From: CAVTZP01 sp963739245
Lineage (GTDB): Bacteria; Chloroflexota; Dehalococcoidia; Dehalococcoidales; BS750m-G39
Direction of reading: 5' to 3'
Assembly (NCBI GenBank): GCA_963739245.1
Contig: CAVTZP010000003.1
Span: 248,001-312,000, forward strand
Length of the DNA stretch: 64,000 nt
Shown: positions 15,815 through 24,096 of the stretch, piece after piece
Position numbering within the stretch: the first letter of the stretch is position 1
Layout of the letters: each line of letters begins with the position of its first letter
Position numbers and translations under genes: made by a program
Notes under the pieces: generated by a model
The model's database searches: none
Seen by the model: the letters and a program-made list of their open reading frames with translations, nothing else
Told to the model about the DNA's origin: nothing

Positions 15815-18030
15815 ATGAAACCGATACTGGTAGTAGATGACGAAGCTATTATGAGGGAGTCTCTCCGGGACTGGCTCACTGACCTTGGTTATCAGGTAGA
15901 GACCGCCGAGGAAGGGGAGCAGGCGTTGAAAACCGTCGCCGCAGCAGGACTTCGGTGTTGTCATCCTTGACCTGAGGTTGCCGGGGAAGGATGGGATTGA
16001 GATATTAAAGGAGGCGAGGGCGAAAAGGCCGAACCTCAGGGGGGTCATTATCACTGCCTACCCCTCAATACAGACTGCGGTGCAGGCGATGAGGGAGGGT
16101 GCTGTTGATTACCTGCCTAAACCCTTTAACCTCGATGACCTGGGGAGGTTAGTCCGGGAGGCTCTGGGATCGGCTGAAGCCGTTCCCGAGGTAGCTATAG
16201 CCGGGCTACCGGTAATAGAAGAAATAGAGGAAGAGGGAGCGCGGGTTGAGGAGGTGATTGATGAGGCTAGCGGGGAGGTATGCCTGCCCCCCTGTCAGAT
16301 AGCCTGCCCTATTGGGGAGAGTATTCAGCGGACTAATGTTATGATTGCCTGCCTTCCTCAAGATGCCGAGGAGGCTTACCGCCAGATAATAAAGATAGGG
16401 GATGAAATCTATGACAAGAATCCTCTATTTACGGTGTGCAGCTATATTTGCGGACTTTGTGAGCGGGAGTGCAATTACAAAGACCGGACCGGGGCGATAA
16501 GAAGGAAAATGCTCAAGCGGCTCATTACTGATTACTATATCCCTTATCTGGAGAGCAAGCCCCCGTTTCCCTATCCGACCAGGGAGAAGATTGCCGTGAT
16601 TGGAGGGGGACCAGGGGGGCTGATGTGTGCTTATATGCTGAGCAAGAAGGGATATCAGGTGACTATCCTGGAAAGGGATTCCCAGCTAGGGGGAGCGCTG
16701 AGGAATATCCCCCAGTATCGCCTCCCGACAAATGTAATAGATAGTACGGTAAATAACCTGGTAAGAATTGCCCATATTGATGTTAGATTCGGGGTGGAAA
16801 TCGGCGGTGGTGGGAAAACGGTGGACGACATTAAAAAGGATGGCTACCGAGCCATATTTATTGCCACCGGCACCCCCTCCCCCAGACCCCTGACTTTTGA
16901 GGGGAAACTGGTAGCGGGAGCCGACCTGGATGGGGTTGCCTCCGGGCTGCACCTCCTCTATGAGGTTAACCAGGGGAGGGTTCCCCATCAGCTCTTTCGC
17001 CAGCTCTTCAGTGGCCGGAGGGTAATAGTAGTTGGTGGTGGCAATGTGGCATTTGATATGTCAAGAACTATCCGGCGGTTCGGTGGCGATGTTTCTATGG
17101 TCTGTCTGGAGTGCGAAGATAAGTCTTCCAAGGATGGTATTCCCGCTGATGTTGAAGAGATAGAGGGTGCTGAAAAAGAGGGCATACCCATAACCTACTG
17201 TCGGGGTGTAGAGCAGATAATCGGTGAGGACGGAAGATTTAAGAAAATAAAATGTCCCCGGTGCGTATCGGTGTTTGATGAAAGCGGTTTCAATCCCAAG
17301 TTTGACCGCAGCGATGTAATATATCTTGAGGGTGATGTGTTGCTGGTTACTATCGGGCAGGGCGCGGAGCGGGCGTTTCTCCAGCAGGAGGGCTTGCTCA
17401 ATGAGAAGGGAAGGCTTGACATTGACCAGCTTACCCTGATGAGCAATCGCAAAGAAGGGGTTTTCGTCGGGGGTGATGTCAAACAGATAGGTTTTGCTGC
17501 CGAGGCGATGAGAGACGGGATGATAGTTGCTGAGTCCGTAGACCGCTACCTGAGGGGCGAGGACATTAGAGCCGGTAGAGAGAAGCACTACCAGGGTGCT
17601 GCCATCCCTGAGTTTGCCGATTACCAGCCTCAGCCTAAGCTGGAATGGGCGCTGATGAAGGAGAAGCTAGGCTTTGAAATGTTTGAGCGGGGTTTCACCC
17701 TGGAGGAGGCAATCAGAGAGGCAGGAAGGTGTCTTTACTGCGGTCCGTGCCGAAGCTGCAAAGCCTGTGTGGCACTGGAACTCCAGCCTGAGATATCACA
17801 AATTGAGGTCAATCAAGAAAAGTGCAGCGGGTGTGGAATTTGCCTCGCCCTGTGCACCTACAATGCCCCCAGGCTGGTGAAATCCGATAACAAGCGGGTC
17901 AGTAGTTATTGACGAGCTTAAGTGCAAGCGGTGTGGCGTGTGTGCTAGTGCTTGTCCGTCTGGGGCAATAACTGTCAAGGATAACCTGGCGGAAAACATA
18001 GCTGAAGCTTACACCGAATTACGAATGTGA
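15815..18030 (+). CDS. Receiver domain - GltD-like FAD/NAD(P) oxidoreductase - ferredoxin fusion (two apparent frameshifts)
   Basis: The reassembled protein is about 738 residues. Residues 1-120 form a complete two-component receiver: VVDDE at 6-10, phosphoacceptor D52 in VVILDLRLPGKDG, T80 and K102 in YLPKPF. After an acidic linker comes a GltD/HdrA-like flavoprotein. It has a Fer4_20-type cysteine domain (CLPPCQIACP, CSYICGLCERECN), an FAD motif (AVIGGGPGGL), an NAD(P) motif (VVGGGNVAFDMSRTIRRFG) and a GGDVKQIGFAAEAMRDG end. CLYCGPCRSC and two [4Fe-4S] motifs follow (CSGCGICLALC, CKRCGVCASAC). Shifts near 15940 and 17895 interrupt one frame. The position after mvhA suggests it passes electrons between the hydrogenase, ferredoxin and NAD(P)H. 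A phosphorelay input to such an enzyme is unusual. Confidence 0.82.
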
Positions 18031-18040
18031 GGAGGAAGCC

Positions 18041-18259
18041 ATGCGGGAGAAGGTTGAATCAGCCTTAGCCAAAATTAGACCGGCGCTACAGGCAGACGGC
18101 GGGGATGTTGAGCTGGTGGAGGTAAAGGAAGGGGTGGTCAAGCTGAAGCTCAAGGGTGCCTGCGCTGGCTGTCCGGTGGCGGAGATGACCTTGAAGCAGG
18201 GGATTGAGCGACTGCTCAAGGAGCAGATACCCGAGGTCAAGGAAGTAGTTGCCGTTTAA
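18041..18259 (+). CDS. NifU C-terminal domain protein (Fe-S cluster scaffold/carrier)
   Basis: 72 residues that are essentially just the NifU-like domain: a helical N-terminus (KIRPALQADGGDVELVEV), KLKLKGACAGCPVAEMTLKQGIERLLK with the cluster-binding CxxC, and an acidic end. It carries or assembles [4Fe-4S] clusters. The surrounding operon encodes more than a dozen cluster sites, which gives it an obvious local purpose. It starts 11 bases after the flavoprotein gene, behind a GAGGAGG ribosome-binding site. Confidence 0.9.
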   Translation: MREKVESALAKIRPALQADGGDVELVEVKEGVVKLKLKGACAGCPVAEMTLKQGIERLLKEQIPEVKEVVAV

Positions 18260-18281
18260 GATGGCGGTGGGGGGTGGAATA

Positions 18282-18509
18282 ATGCCGATATATGAGTACT
18301 TGTGCTCAAAATGTGGGCTTAAATTTGAGGTGCTTAGAGCAATGAGTCAGGCGGGGGAGGGTGCTCCCTGTCCTCGTTGTGGCAGCAGTGCCGGGCGGGT
18401 GCTTTCGCTATTTTGCCGGAGTTCTGAAGGCTCACCTGATTCTGGAGGGGGAAGTGCCTGCTCCAGTTGCTCAGCTACAACCTGTAGTTCCTGTTCTTCA
18501 TCGGGGTAA
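18282..18509 (+). CDS. FmdB-like zinc ribbon protein with Cys/Ser-rich tail
   Basis: 75 residues from the ATG that gives the typical MPIYEYLCSKCG start. The zinc ribbon uses two CxxC pairs (CSKCG and CPRCG). The tail is a Ser/Gly/Cys-rich segment with CSSC and CSSC repeats, seen in many FmdB-family proteins. The family is named after a formamidase regulator, but a general function is not known. It lies within the hydrogenase operon between the scaffold and maturation genes. Confidence 0.85.
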   Translation: MPIYEYLCSKCGLKFEVLRAMSQAGEGAPCPRCGSSAGRVLSLFCRSSEGSPDSGGGSACSSCSATTCSSCSSSG

Positions 18510-18517
18510 AGGGTCAA

Positions 18518-18757
18518 ATGAGAAAGAAGAAAGTGCTCTTCTCTTGTCATTCTTGTGGCATAGAAGCGGAGTGTGCTTCGGGAGAGCTTCCTTGTGAGGC
18601 GCTTGAAGGCTGGCTCACTGTTTGTTGCTGGGAAGGTCCGGGAGCGGTATCTAACTATAACTTCTGCTCCTTCACCTGCCTTAAGTCTTGGGTAGATGCC
18701 CAGGTCCCGAAAATCCCGGCGGTATTTCTGGATTCCTTTGGCGAGGATGAGGCCTAG
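18518..18757 (+). CDS. Small cysteine-rich protein, probable zinc or Fe-S binder
   Basis: 79 residues and not recognised as a named family. Eight cysteines are grouped as CHSCGIEAEC, LPCEALEGWLTVCC and NFCSFTCLKSW. The last resembles the second half of a treble-clef or MYM-type zinc finger. The C-terminus is acidic. It begins eight bases after the FmdB-like gene and ends just before the hydrogenase protease gene, so it is part of the operon. A role in hydrogenase assembly is a guess from position only. Confidence 0.7.
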   Translation: MRKKKVLFSCHSCGIEAECASGELPCEALEGWLTVCCWEGPGAVSNYNFCSFTCLKSWVDAQVPKIPAVFLDSFGEDEA

Positions 18758-18768
18758 ATAGGGTGAAG

Positions 18769-19218
18769 ATGAAGACCCTTGTTTTAGGGCTTGGCAATCC
18801 AATTCTTACTGATGATGCTGTTGGCATCAGAATAGCTCAAGGGCTTAAACAGGAGACCCCGGCTCAGGATGTAGTCGAGACAAGCGAAGCCGGAGTCGCT
18901 CTCCTTGATTATGTCGTCGGCTACGATAGGGTCGTTATCATCGATTCTATAATGACCGGGAAGGGGAAACCAGGGGAGCTGTATAAGCTTGGGCTGGAAG
19001 ATTTGACGCCGGTGATGAATCTTTCCTCCTCTCATGGTGTAGACATTGCCACTGCGTTTACACTCGGGGAAAGGCTAGGCTACCCGATGCCTAAGCATGT
19101 CACTATATATGCTATAGAGATAAAGGATAATACCACCTTTGGCGAGAAGTGCGCTCAGGAGGTGGAAGAGAGAATACCATTCATTGTCAGACGGATAGTA
19201 GAGGAGGAAGGATTATGA
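18769..19218 (+). CDS. Hydrogenase maturation endopeptidase (HycI/HyaD family)
   Basis: About 149 residues from the ATG. A GTG six bases earlier is also possible. The family start VLGLGNPILTDDAVGIR, with the nickel-sensing acidic residue, is clear, followed by DRVVIIDSIMTG and SSSHGVDIATAF containing the second and third nickel-contact residues. The enzyme checks Ni insertion and cuts the C-terminal extension of the large subunit after the histidine of the DPCHACATH motif. It is translationally coupled to mvhD: the ATGA at the end of this gene overlaps the mvhD start. Confidence 0.92.
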   Translation: MKTLVLGLGNPILTDDAVGIRIAQGLKQETPAQDVVETSEAGVALLDYVVGYDRVVIIDSIMTGKGKPGELYKLGLEDLTPVMNLSSSHGVDIATAFTLGERLGYPMPKHVTIYAIEIKDNTTFGEKCAQEVEERIPFIVRRIVEEEGL

Positions 19219-19622
19219 CCGATTTTGAGCCGAAGACTATAGTCTTTTGTTGCAATTGGTGCTCATATGCTGGGGCAGACCTTGCGGGCACCTCAAGACT
19301 AAAGATTAAGCCCAATTTCAGGGTAATTCGTACCATGTGTTCGGGAAGGCTGGAGCCTTCCTTTATTTTTTATGCCTTGGCCAAAGGAGCTGACGGGGTG
19401 ATGATTGCTGGCTGTCATCCCGGCGATTGCCATTACAGCACTGGTAATTATAAGACGAGGCGAAGGATAATGGCGCTCAAGAAGATGCTCTCGCAGCTTG
19501 GGATAGAACCGGAGAGATTAAGGCTGGAATGGATTTCGGCATCTGAGGGGACCAAATTTCGCAGCACAGTGAATGATTTTATTGATGAAATCAAGGGACT
19601 CGGTCCCCTGCACAAGCAATAA
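19215..19622 (+). CDS. mvhD: MvhD-type hydrogenase iron-sulfur (delta) subunit
   Basis: 135 residues with the MvhD cysteine pattern: FCCNWCSYAGADLAG near the N-terminus, RTMCSGRLEPSFIFYAL, then GADGVMIAGCHPGDCHY and GNYKTRRRI. In methanogens MvhD carries a [2Fe-2S] cluster and links the MvhAG hydrogenase to HdrA. Here no hdrA is present, so it may dock the GltD-like fusion or the following ferredoxin-MvhD protein. The start overlaps the peptidase gene by four bases and is preceded by GAGGAGGAAGG. Confidence 0.92.
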   Translation: MTDFEPKTIVFCCNWCSYAGADLAGTSRLKIKPNFRVIRTMCSGRLEPSFIFYALAKGADGVMIAGCHPGDCHYSTGNYKTRRRIMALKKMLSQLGIEPERLRLEWISASEGTKFRSTVNDFIDEIKGLGPLHKQ

Positions 19623-19643
19623 AGAATTAAGAAGGGGGTTATT

Positions 19644-20814
19644 TTGACCGACGCAGTTACTGAGGAGAGAGTGGCGGTTAAGCTGGATGAAGCAGCATTG
19701 CAGCCGTTGTTCTATTTGCCGTTCCCTTTGCCCTTATGACGCCATAACAAAGGAGGCTGGAACGGGCAAGACCCTCCTGGATATAGCCAAGTGCCAGGTG
19801 TGTGGCATCTGCTACTCCGCCTGCCCGTCAAGGGCCATTGATACCATCTATTATGACCTGGCTCTCTGATTAATTATCTGGAGAAGGCGAAGCCGAAGTA
19901 TGATGGCGAGGCACTGGTTATTATGTGTAAGGGGAGCGCCCCCGACTTTACTGAAGTAGAGCAGGCTATTTGGGGTATCAAATTTTATCCCCTTATCTGT
20001 TCCCTGCGTTGGTCGCGTTCCCGACGAGGTATTTCTGACGGCTCTGGGCATGGGGATAAATAAAATTCATGTCCTTGCCTGCGATGAGGATTACTGCCGC
20101 TTTGAGCGGGGAAGCCCGCTCGCCGGGCGCCGAATCCTGGCGCTCAATCGGTTGCTGGAGCAGCTCGGCTACGGGAAAGAAACCATAACCCTGAAGCGGA
20201 ACAGCCTCAAGGTAAAGGTGGATAAAGACCTGTGCATCAGCCTGCGGCAACTGCGTTTATTATTGTCCTTATCACGCCCCCAGCCTGGAGAGTGTGGGGG
20301 GCATAAGTGTTGACCTGGCTGCCTGCCGCGGCTGTGGCTTATGCGTTGTTATGTGTCCGGCGTTTGCCCTGGAACTGGAGAACTGGGAGAGGGAGCGTAT
20401 CTCAGCCCTGATTCAGCAAGTTACTGGCGGAAATGAAACCGCCAAAGCTCCTGGTATTTCGCTGTCAATGGGCGTTTTTCCCGCCGCTGGATGGGCAAGT
20501 CAAGTCCCAATATCCGCGTCATAGATTTGCCCTGCGCCGCCAGGGTTGATGCCATTCACATCCTGGACGCTTTCCAGAAGGGCGCAGACGGCGTTTTGAT
20601 AGCGGCTTGCGCTGAGGAGGACTGCAAGCAGGAGAAGGCGGGCGGGCGGGCACAGCGCCTGGTGACAAAATTAAATGAGAGACTGAGCCAGATAGGCTAT
20701 CAGGATAGGCTTCACTTCTGCTCTATAGCTCCGAGGCACGGCGATGAGTTTGATAAGGAGTTACAGCAGTTCAGCCAGAAAATAAAGGATATGGCAAAGG
20801 GGGGAAAGAAATGA
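19644..20814 (+). CDS. Tandem [2x(4Fe-4S)]-MvhD-[2x(4Fe-4S)]-MvhD protein (several apparent frameshifts)
   Basis: Beginning at a TTG behind GAAGGGGG, the pieces make about 390 residues in four modules. The first is a dicluster ferredoxin (CSRCSICRSLCP, CQVCGICYSACP). Next is an MvhD-like domain (PCVGRVPDEVFLTAL, HVLACDEDYCRFERG, GRRILALNRLLEQLG). The third is a second dicluster ferredoxin (CGNCVYYCPYHAP, CRGCGLCVVMCP). The last is a second MvhD-like domain (VFRCQWAFFPPLDG, LPCAARVDAI, GVLIAACAEEDCKQEKAGG). About six one-base shifts (near 19695, 19868, 20005, 20235, 20455 and 20490) break it. It could instead be two adjacent genes. It probably wires several redox partners in the hydrogenase complex. 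Each break preserves motif sequence on both sides. Confidence 0.68.
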
Positions 20815-21452
20815 TTGTAACCGCACTAAAGCCCCTGGATGAGATTCTGGACTCTATCTCTCCCTACCGTAAGATATTAATCGCTGGTTGTGACGGCTGT
20901 ACCCAGCCCCCCCGCGGCTTGAGGGAGGCTAAGACCTTGAAACAGCTGCTCGAGCTTGCCGGCAAGCTGAAGGGTAAGGACTTCGAGTTTAAAGTGACCT
21001 CGGTGGTGAAGCAGTGCGATTCCGTTTTGACCGCTTCGGCGCTTAAGCCTCAGGTGGAGGGGATAGAAGTGGTGCTCTCTTTAGCCTGTGGCATCGGGCC
21101 GCAGATGGTGGCTGAGCTTTTCCCTGACCTTATTGTCCTTCCGGGGCAAAATACCCATTTTATGGGGGAGGAGAACAGGGAGGGGGGCACCATGGAGGCA
21201 AGGTGTATCGGCTGTGGCGACTGTATCCTCACCAGGATGGGTGGTATTTGCCCGCATACCAGATGCGCCAAGAGTCTGCTTAACGGTGCCTGCGGCGGTG
21301 CCAGGAATGGTAAGTGCGAGCTGAGCCCGGAGAGGGACTGCGCCTGGGAGCTTATCTTCCAGCGCCTGGAGAAACAGGGCAAACTGGACAACATCAAGGA
21401 GTTTCGCCCTCCCCGGGATTATCGGGTAAAGGCGTGGAGGCTGACGCCGTAG
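20811..21452 (+). CDS. metV: MetV-like methylene-tetrahydrofolate reductase C-terminal/zinc-iron protein
   Basis: 213 residues with the MetV (MTHFR_C, DUF5981-like) pattern. It has LIAGCDGCTQPPRG near the N-terminus, LACGIGPQMVAELFPD in the middle, and the long cysteine cluster CIGCGDCILTRMGGICPHTRCAKSLLNG with GACGGARNGKCE. MetV is the partner of MetF in the Wood-Ljungdahl pathway of acetogens. No metF lies in this window. Start and upstream stop overlap (ATGA), so it is translated with the ferredoxin-MvhD gene, suggesting that hydrogenase electrons feed folate-bound C1 reduction. Confidence 0.85.
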   Translation: MIVTALKPLDEILDSISPYRKILIAGCDGCTQPPRGLREAKTLKQLLELAGKLKGKDFEFKVTSVVKQCDSVLTASALKPQVEGIEVVLSLACGIGPQMVAELFPDLIVLPGQNTHFMGEENREGGTMEARCIGCGDCILTRMGGICPHTRCAKSLLNGACGGARNGKCELSPERDCAWELIFQRLEKQGKLDNIKEFRPPRDYRVKAWRLTP

Positions 21453-21467
21453 CCGTGGGGTAGGGAG

Positions 21468-23765
21468 ATGGTGCTGACCAGAGTGGGGAGATTGGCGAGG
21501 ATAACGGTGCGGGGGGTGGTGCAGGGGGTGGGGTTTAGACCCTTTGTCTACCGCCTGGCTCATGAGTATGGTCTAAAGGGCTGGGTGCGCAACACCTCGG
21601 GCAGTGTTGACATTGAGGTGGAGGGGGGTGGGGAGGCCATAGAGCATTTCCTCAGCGACCTTCAAGCCAAAGCCCCGCCGATGGCACACATTGAGACGGT
21701 TGAGGTCGCCTTTGATTCCCCTAAGGGCTATACCGAGTTTAAAATCGGGGAAAGCCTGAGCCGGGAGGGGCAGTATCAGCTGGTTTCACCGGATATTGCT
21801 ACCTGCGATGAATGCAAGGAGGAAATTTTCTCCCCCACCGACCGCCGCTTTCGCTACCCATTTACTAACTGCACCAACTGCGGTCCCCGGTTTACTATTA
21901 TTGAGGATATCCCTTATGACCGCCCCAAGACTACCATGCGCCGGTTTAAGATGTGCCCCAAGTGTCGGCGGGAGTATGCTGACCCACTGAACCGGCGCTT
22001 TCATGCCCAGCCCAATGCCTGTCCCCAGTGTGGGCCCGCTTTGGAGCTTCTTAACGGCAAGGGTAAGGCGGTTGAATGCGATGACGCTATTAAAACAGCA
22101 AGCCAGCTTTTGAAAGAGGGCAAGATTCTGGCGCTAAAGGGGCTGGGCGGGTTTCACCTTGCCTGCGATGCCACCAGCGAGGCGGCAATAAATACCTTGC
22201 GGGCCAGGAAGAGACGCCAGGCTAAACCCCTGGCGGTTATGCTGCCTACCCTGGAGGAGATTGAAAAGCACTGCTTGGTATCCACCGAGGAGAAAAAACT
22301 GCTTGAGTCGCCACAGTGTCCCATTGTTCTTCTCAGGTGGAAGCGTAGCTCATCCAATATCTCGCCGGCGGTAGCCCCGAACCTGAAATACCTCGGGGTT
22401 ATGCTCCCCTATACCCCCTTGCACCACCTTTTACTGAGTGAAACCGGATTGCCTCTGGTGATGACCAGCGGCAACATTAGTGAGGAGCCCATTGCCAAGG
22501 ACAACGATGAGGCTTTGAAAAGGCTGGGGGGGATTGCCGATTATTTTCTCGTTCATAACCGGGATATTTATGCCCGCTATGACGATAGCGTTTATATGGT
22601 CGAAGATAGTAAACCTCAAGCTTTGAGGCGGGCGCGGGGCTACGCCCCATACCCTGTTTTTCTCCCCTTCAAGTCAAAACAGGTTCTCGCCTGCGGGGCC
22701 GAGGACAAGAACACCTTCTGCCTGACCAAGGATGAGCACGCCTTCTTGAGCCAGCACATCGGCGATATGGAGAATGAGGAGACATTAGAACACTTTGAGA
22801 ATACCATCCAGCTTTATAAAAAGCTGTTTCGCATTGAGCCTGAGATTATAGCCTGCGATATGCACCCGGACTATCTTGCTACCAAATATGCCCTTCAGCT
22901 CGGCGCAGAGCTGGGGTTAAGCCTTACCCCGGTGCAGCACCACCATGCCCATATTGTCAGCTGCTTGGTGGAGAACAAGGTTGAGGGTCAGGTCATCGGG
23001 GTCGCCTTCGATGGCACGGGATACGGCACCGATGGCACTATCTGGGGAGGGGAGTTTCTCCTTGCTGACTGGCGCAGTTTTAAGAGGGTGGGGCATCTGG
23101 AGTATGTACCCCTGCCCGGGGGTGAGGCGGCAATAAAGAAGCCCTACCGTATGGCTTTAGGCTATCTCTATTCATTGCTCGGAGAAGATTTTTCCCTGGA
23201 AGGTCTGCCCTTTAAGCCCAATCATACTGAGCTTGAGATAATAAAGCAGCAGATAAAGCGAGGGATAAATTCCCCCTTGACCTCAAGTGCCGGGCGGCTC
23301 TTTGATGCCGTTTCCGCCTTAGCTGGCGTCAGACAGGAGATAGACTACGAGGCTCAGGCCGCCATTGAGCTGGAGATGGTGGCTCCGGATGAAGCGCCGG
23401 AGTCAGAATCTTACCCCTTCGCCATTATTGAGCAGAGGGGGGTGAGGGTGGTAAGGCTGGGGAGGCTATTATCGGCGGTAGTTCAGGATGTTAGAAATCA
23501 AGTTCCGCCTTCAGTAATATCGCTCAGGTTTCATCATACCATGGCGGAAATAATTGCTGAGATGTGCAAGTTGATTGCCAGAGAGAGCGGGATAAAGCAG
23601 GTGGCGTTGAGTGGCGGCGTTTTTCAAAATCGGCTACTATTAAGGTTGGCGACGGCTGCCCTGCAAAAAGAGGGTTTTAATGTGCTTACCCATCACCTGG
23701 TGCCGTGCAACGACGGTGGCGTTTCTTTAGGGCAGGCGGTGATTGCTAATTTTGTTAGTATTTAA
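21468..23765 (+). CDS. hypF: Carbamoyltransferase HypF
   Basis: 765 residues, full length. Domains run in order: acylphosphatase (VQGVGFRPFVYRLA, about 1-95), a pair of zinc-finger C-x2-C motifs (CDECKEE, CTNCGP, CPKCRRE, CPQCGP, about 110-190), a YrdC-like domain (LKGLGGFHLACDA, about 205-390), and a Kae1-like carbamoyltransferase domain (HHHAHIVSCLVENK, GVAFDGTGYG, SGGVFQNRLLL, about 400-760). It uses carbamoyl phosphate and ATP to load HypE for synthesis of the hydrogenase CN ligands. It starts 15 bases after metV and is followed by repeat copy D. Confidence 0.96.
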   Translation: MVLTRVGRLARITVRGVVQGVGFRPFVYRLAHEYGLKGWVRNTSGSVDIEVEGGGEAIEHFLSDLQAKAPPMAHIETVEVAFDSPKGYTEFKIGESLSREGQYQLVSPDIATCDECKEEIFSPTDRRFRYPFTNCTNCGPRFTIIEDIPYDRPKTTMRRFKMCPKCRREYADPLNRRFHAQPNACPQCGPALELLNGKGKAVECDDAIKTASQLLKEGKILALKGLGGFHLACDATSEAAINTLRARKRRQAKPLAVMLPTLEEIEKHCLVSTEEKKLLESPQCPIVLLRWKRSSSNISPAVAPNLKYLGVMLPYTPLHHLLLSETGLPLVMTSGNISEEPIAKDNDEALKRLGGIADYFLVHNRDIYARYDDSVYMVEDSKPQALRRARGYAPYPVFLPFKSKQVLACGAEDKNTFCLTKDEHAFLSQHIGDMENEETLEHFENTIQLYKKLFRIEPEIIACDMHPDYLATKYALQLGAELGLSLTPVQHHHAHIVSCLVENKVEGQVIGVAFDGTGYGTDGTIWGGEFLLADWRSFKRVGHLEYVPLPGGEAAIKKPYRMALGYLYSLLGEDFSLEGLPFKPNHTELEIIKQQIKRGINSPLTSSAGRLFDAVSALAGVRQEIDYEAQAAIELEMVAPDEAPESESYPFAIIEQRGVRVVRLGRLLSAVVQDVRNQVPPSVISLRFHHTMAEIIAEMCKLIARESGIKQVALSGGVFQNRLLLRLATAALQKEGFNVLTHHLVPCNDGGVSLGQAVIANFVSI

Positions 23766-23774
23766 GAGAGTCAA

Positions 23775-23852
23775 AGAGGGGCTTCGCCCCTCTTCAGAAA
23801 AAATCTTCCCCTTCCCCTTGTCAAGGGGAAGGGGATAAAGGGGATAGGGTTA
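23775..23852 (+). repeat. Dispersed palindromic repeat, copy D
   Basis: Reference copy of the family: AGAGGGGCTTCGCCCCTCT hairpin, A-rich spacer, CCCCTTCCCCTTG/CAAGGGGAAGGGG inverted repeat, then ATAAAGGGGATAGGGTTA. It lies between hypF and hypC inside an otherwise continuous same-strand operon, ending 15 bases before the hypC start. It may attenuate transcription between the two blocks. Confidence 0.8.
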
Positions 23853-23867
23853 CTAGGAGTTAATTTT

Positions 23868-24096
23868 ATGTGTCTGGCTATACCGGCGCTGATTAAGTCT
23901 ATAGAAAATAAAGAGGCTGAGGCTGAGATTGGGGGCATAAGCCGCCGCATTAGCCTCTGGCTTACCCCGGAAGCCAAGGTCGGGGACTATGTCCTGGTTC
24001 ATACCGGCTACGCCATAAACATCTTGACCAGAAAGAGGCGGAGGAGACTTTAAAGATTTTGCGACAGATAGCGGAGCTGGGGAGGAGGAGGGTTGA
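23868..24096 (+). CDS. hypC: Hydrogenase assembly chaperone HypC (apparent frameshifts)
   Basis: The N-terminus MCLAIPALIKSI is the unmistakable HypC start, with the essential Cys2 exposed after Met removal, followed by GGISRRISLWLTPEAKVGDYVLVHTGYAINIL. Near 24030 the frame shifts, and the natural continuation is LDQKEAEETLKILRQIAELG. A second shift near 24082 would let it end at TGA 24094-24096, overlapping the hypD start. The reassembled length is about 75 residues, normal for HypC. It escorts iron with CO and CN ligands, together with HypD, to the large subunit. Confidence 0.85.

Noticed and set aside
19644..20814. Programmed frameshifting or TGA recoding to explain the broken frames
   Set aside because: Breaks occur in many unrelated genes, in both directions, without shared slippery heptamers or downstream structures. 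Scattered sequence errors explain them better.
4342..23852. CRISPR array
   Set aside because: The four repeats are kilobases apart, palindromic and in both orientations, with no spacers or cas genes.
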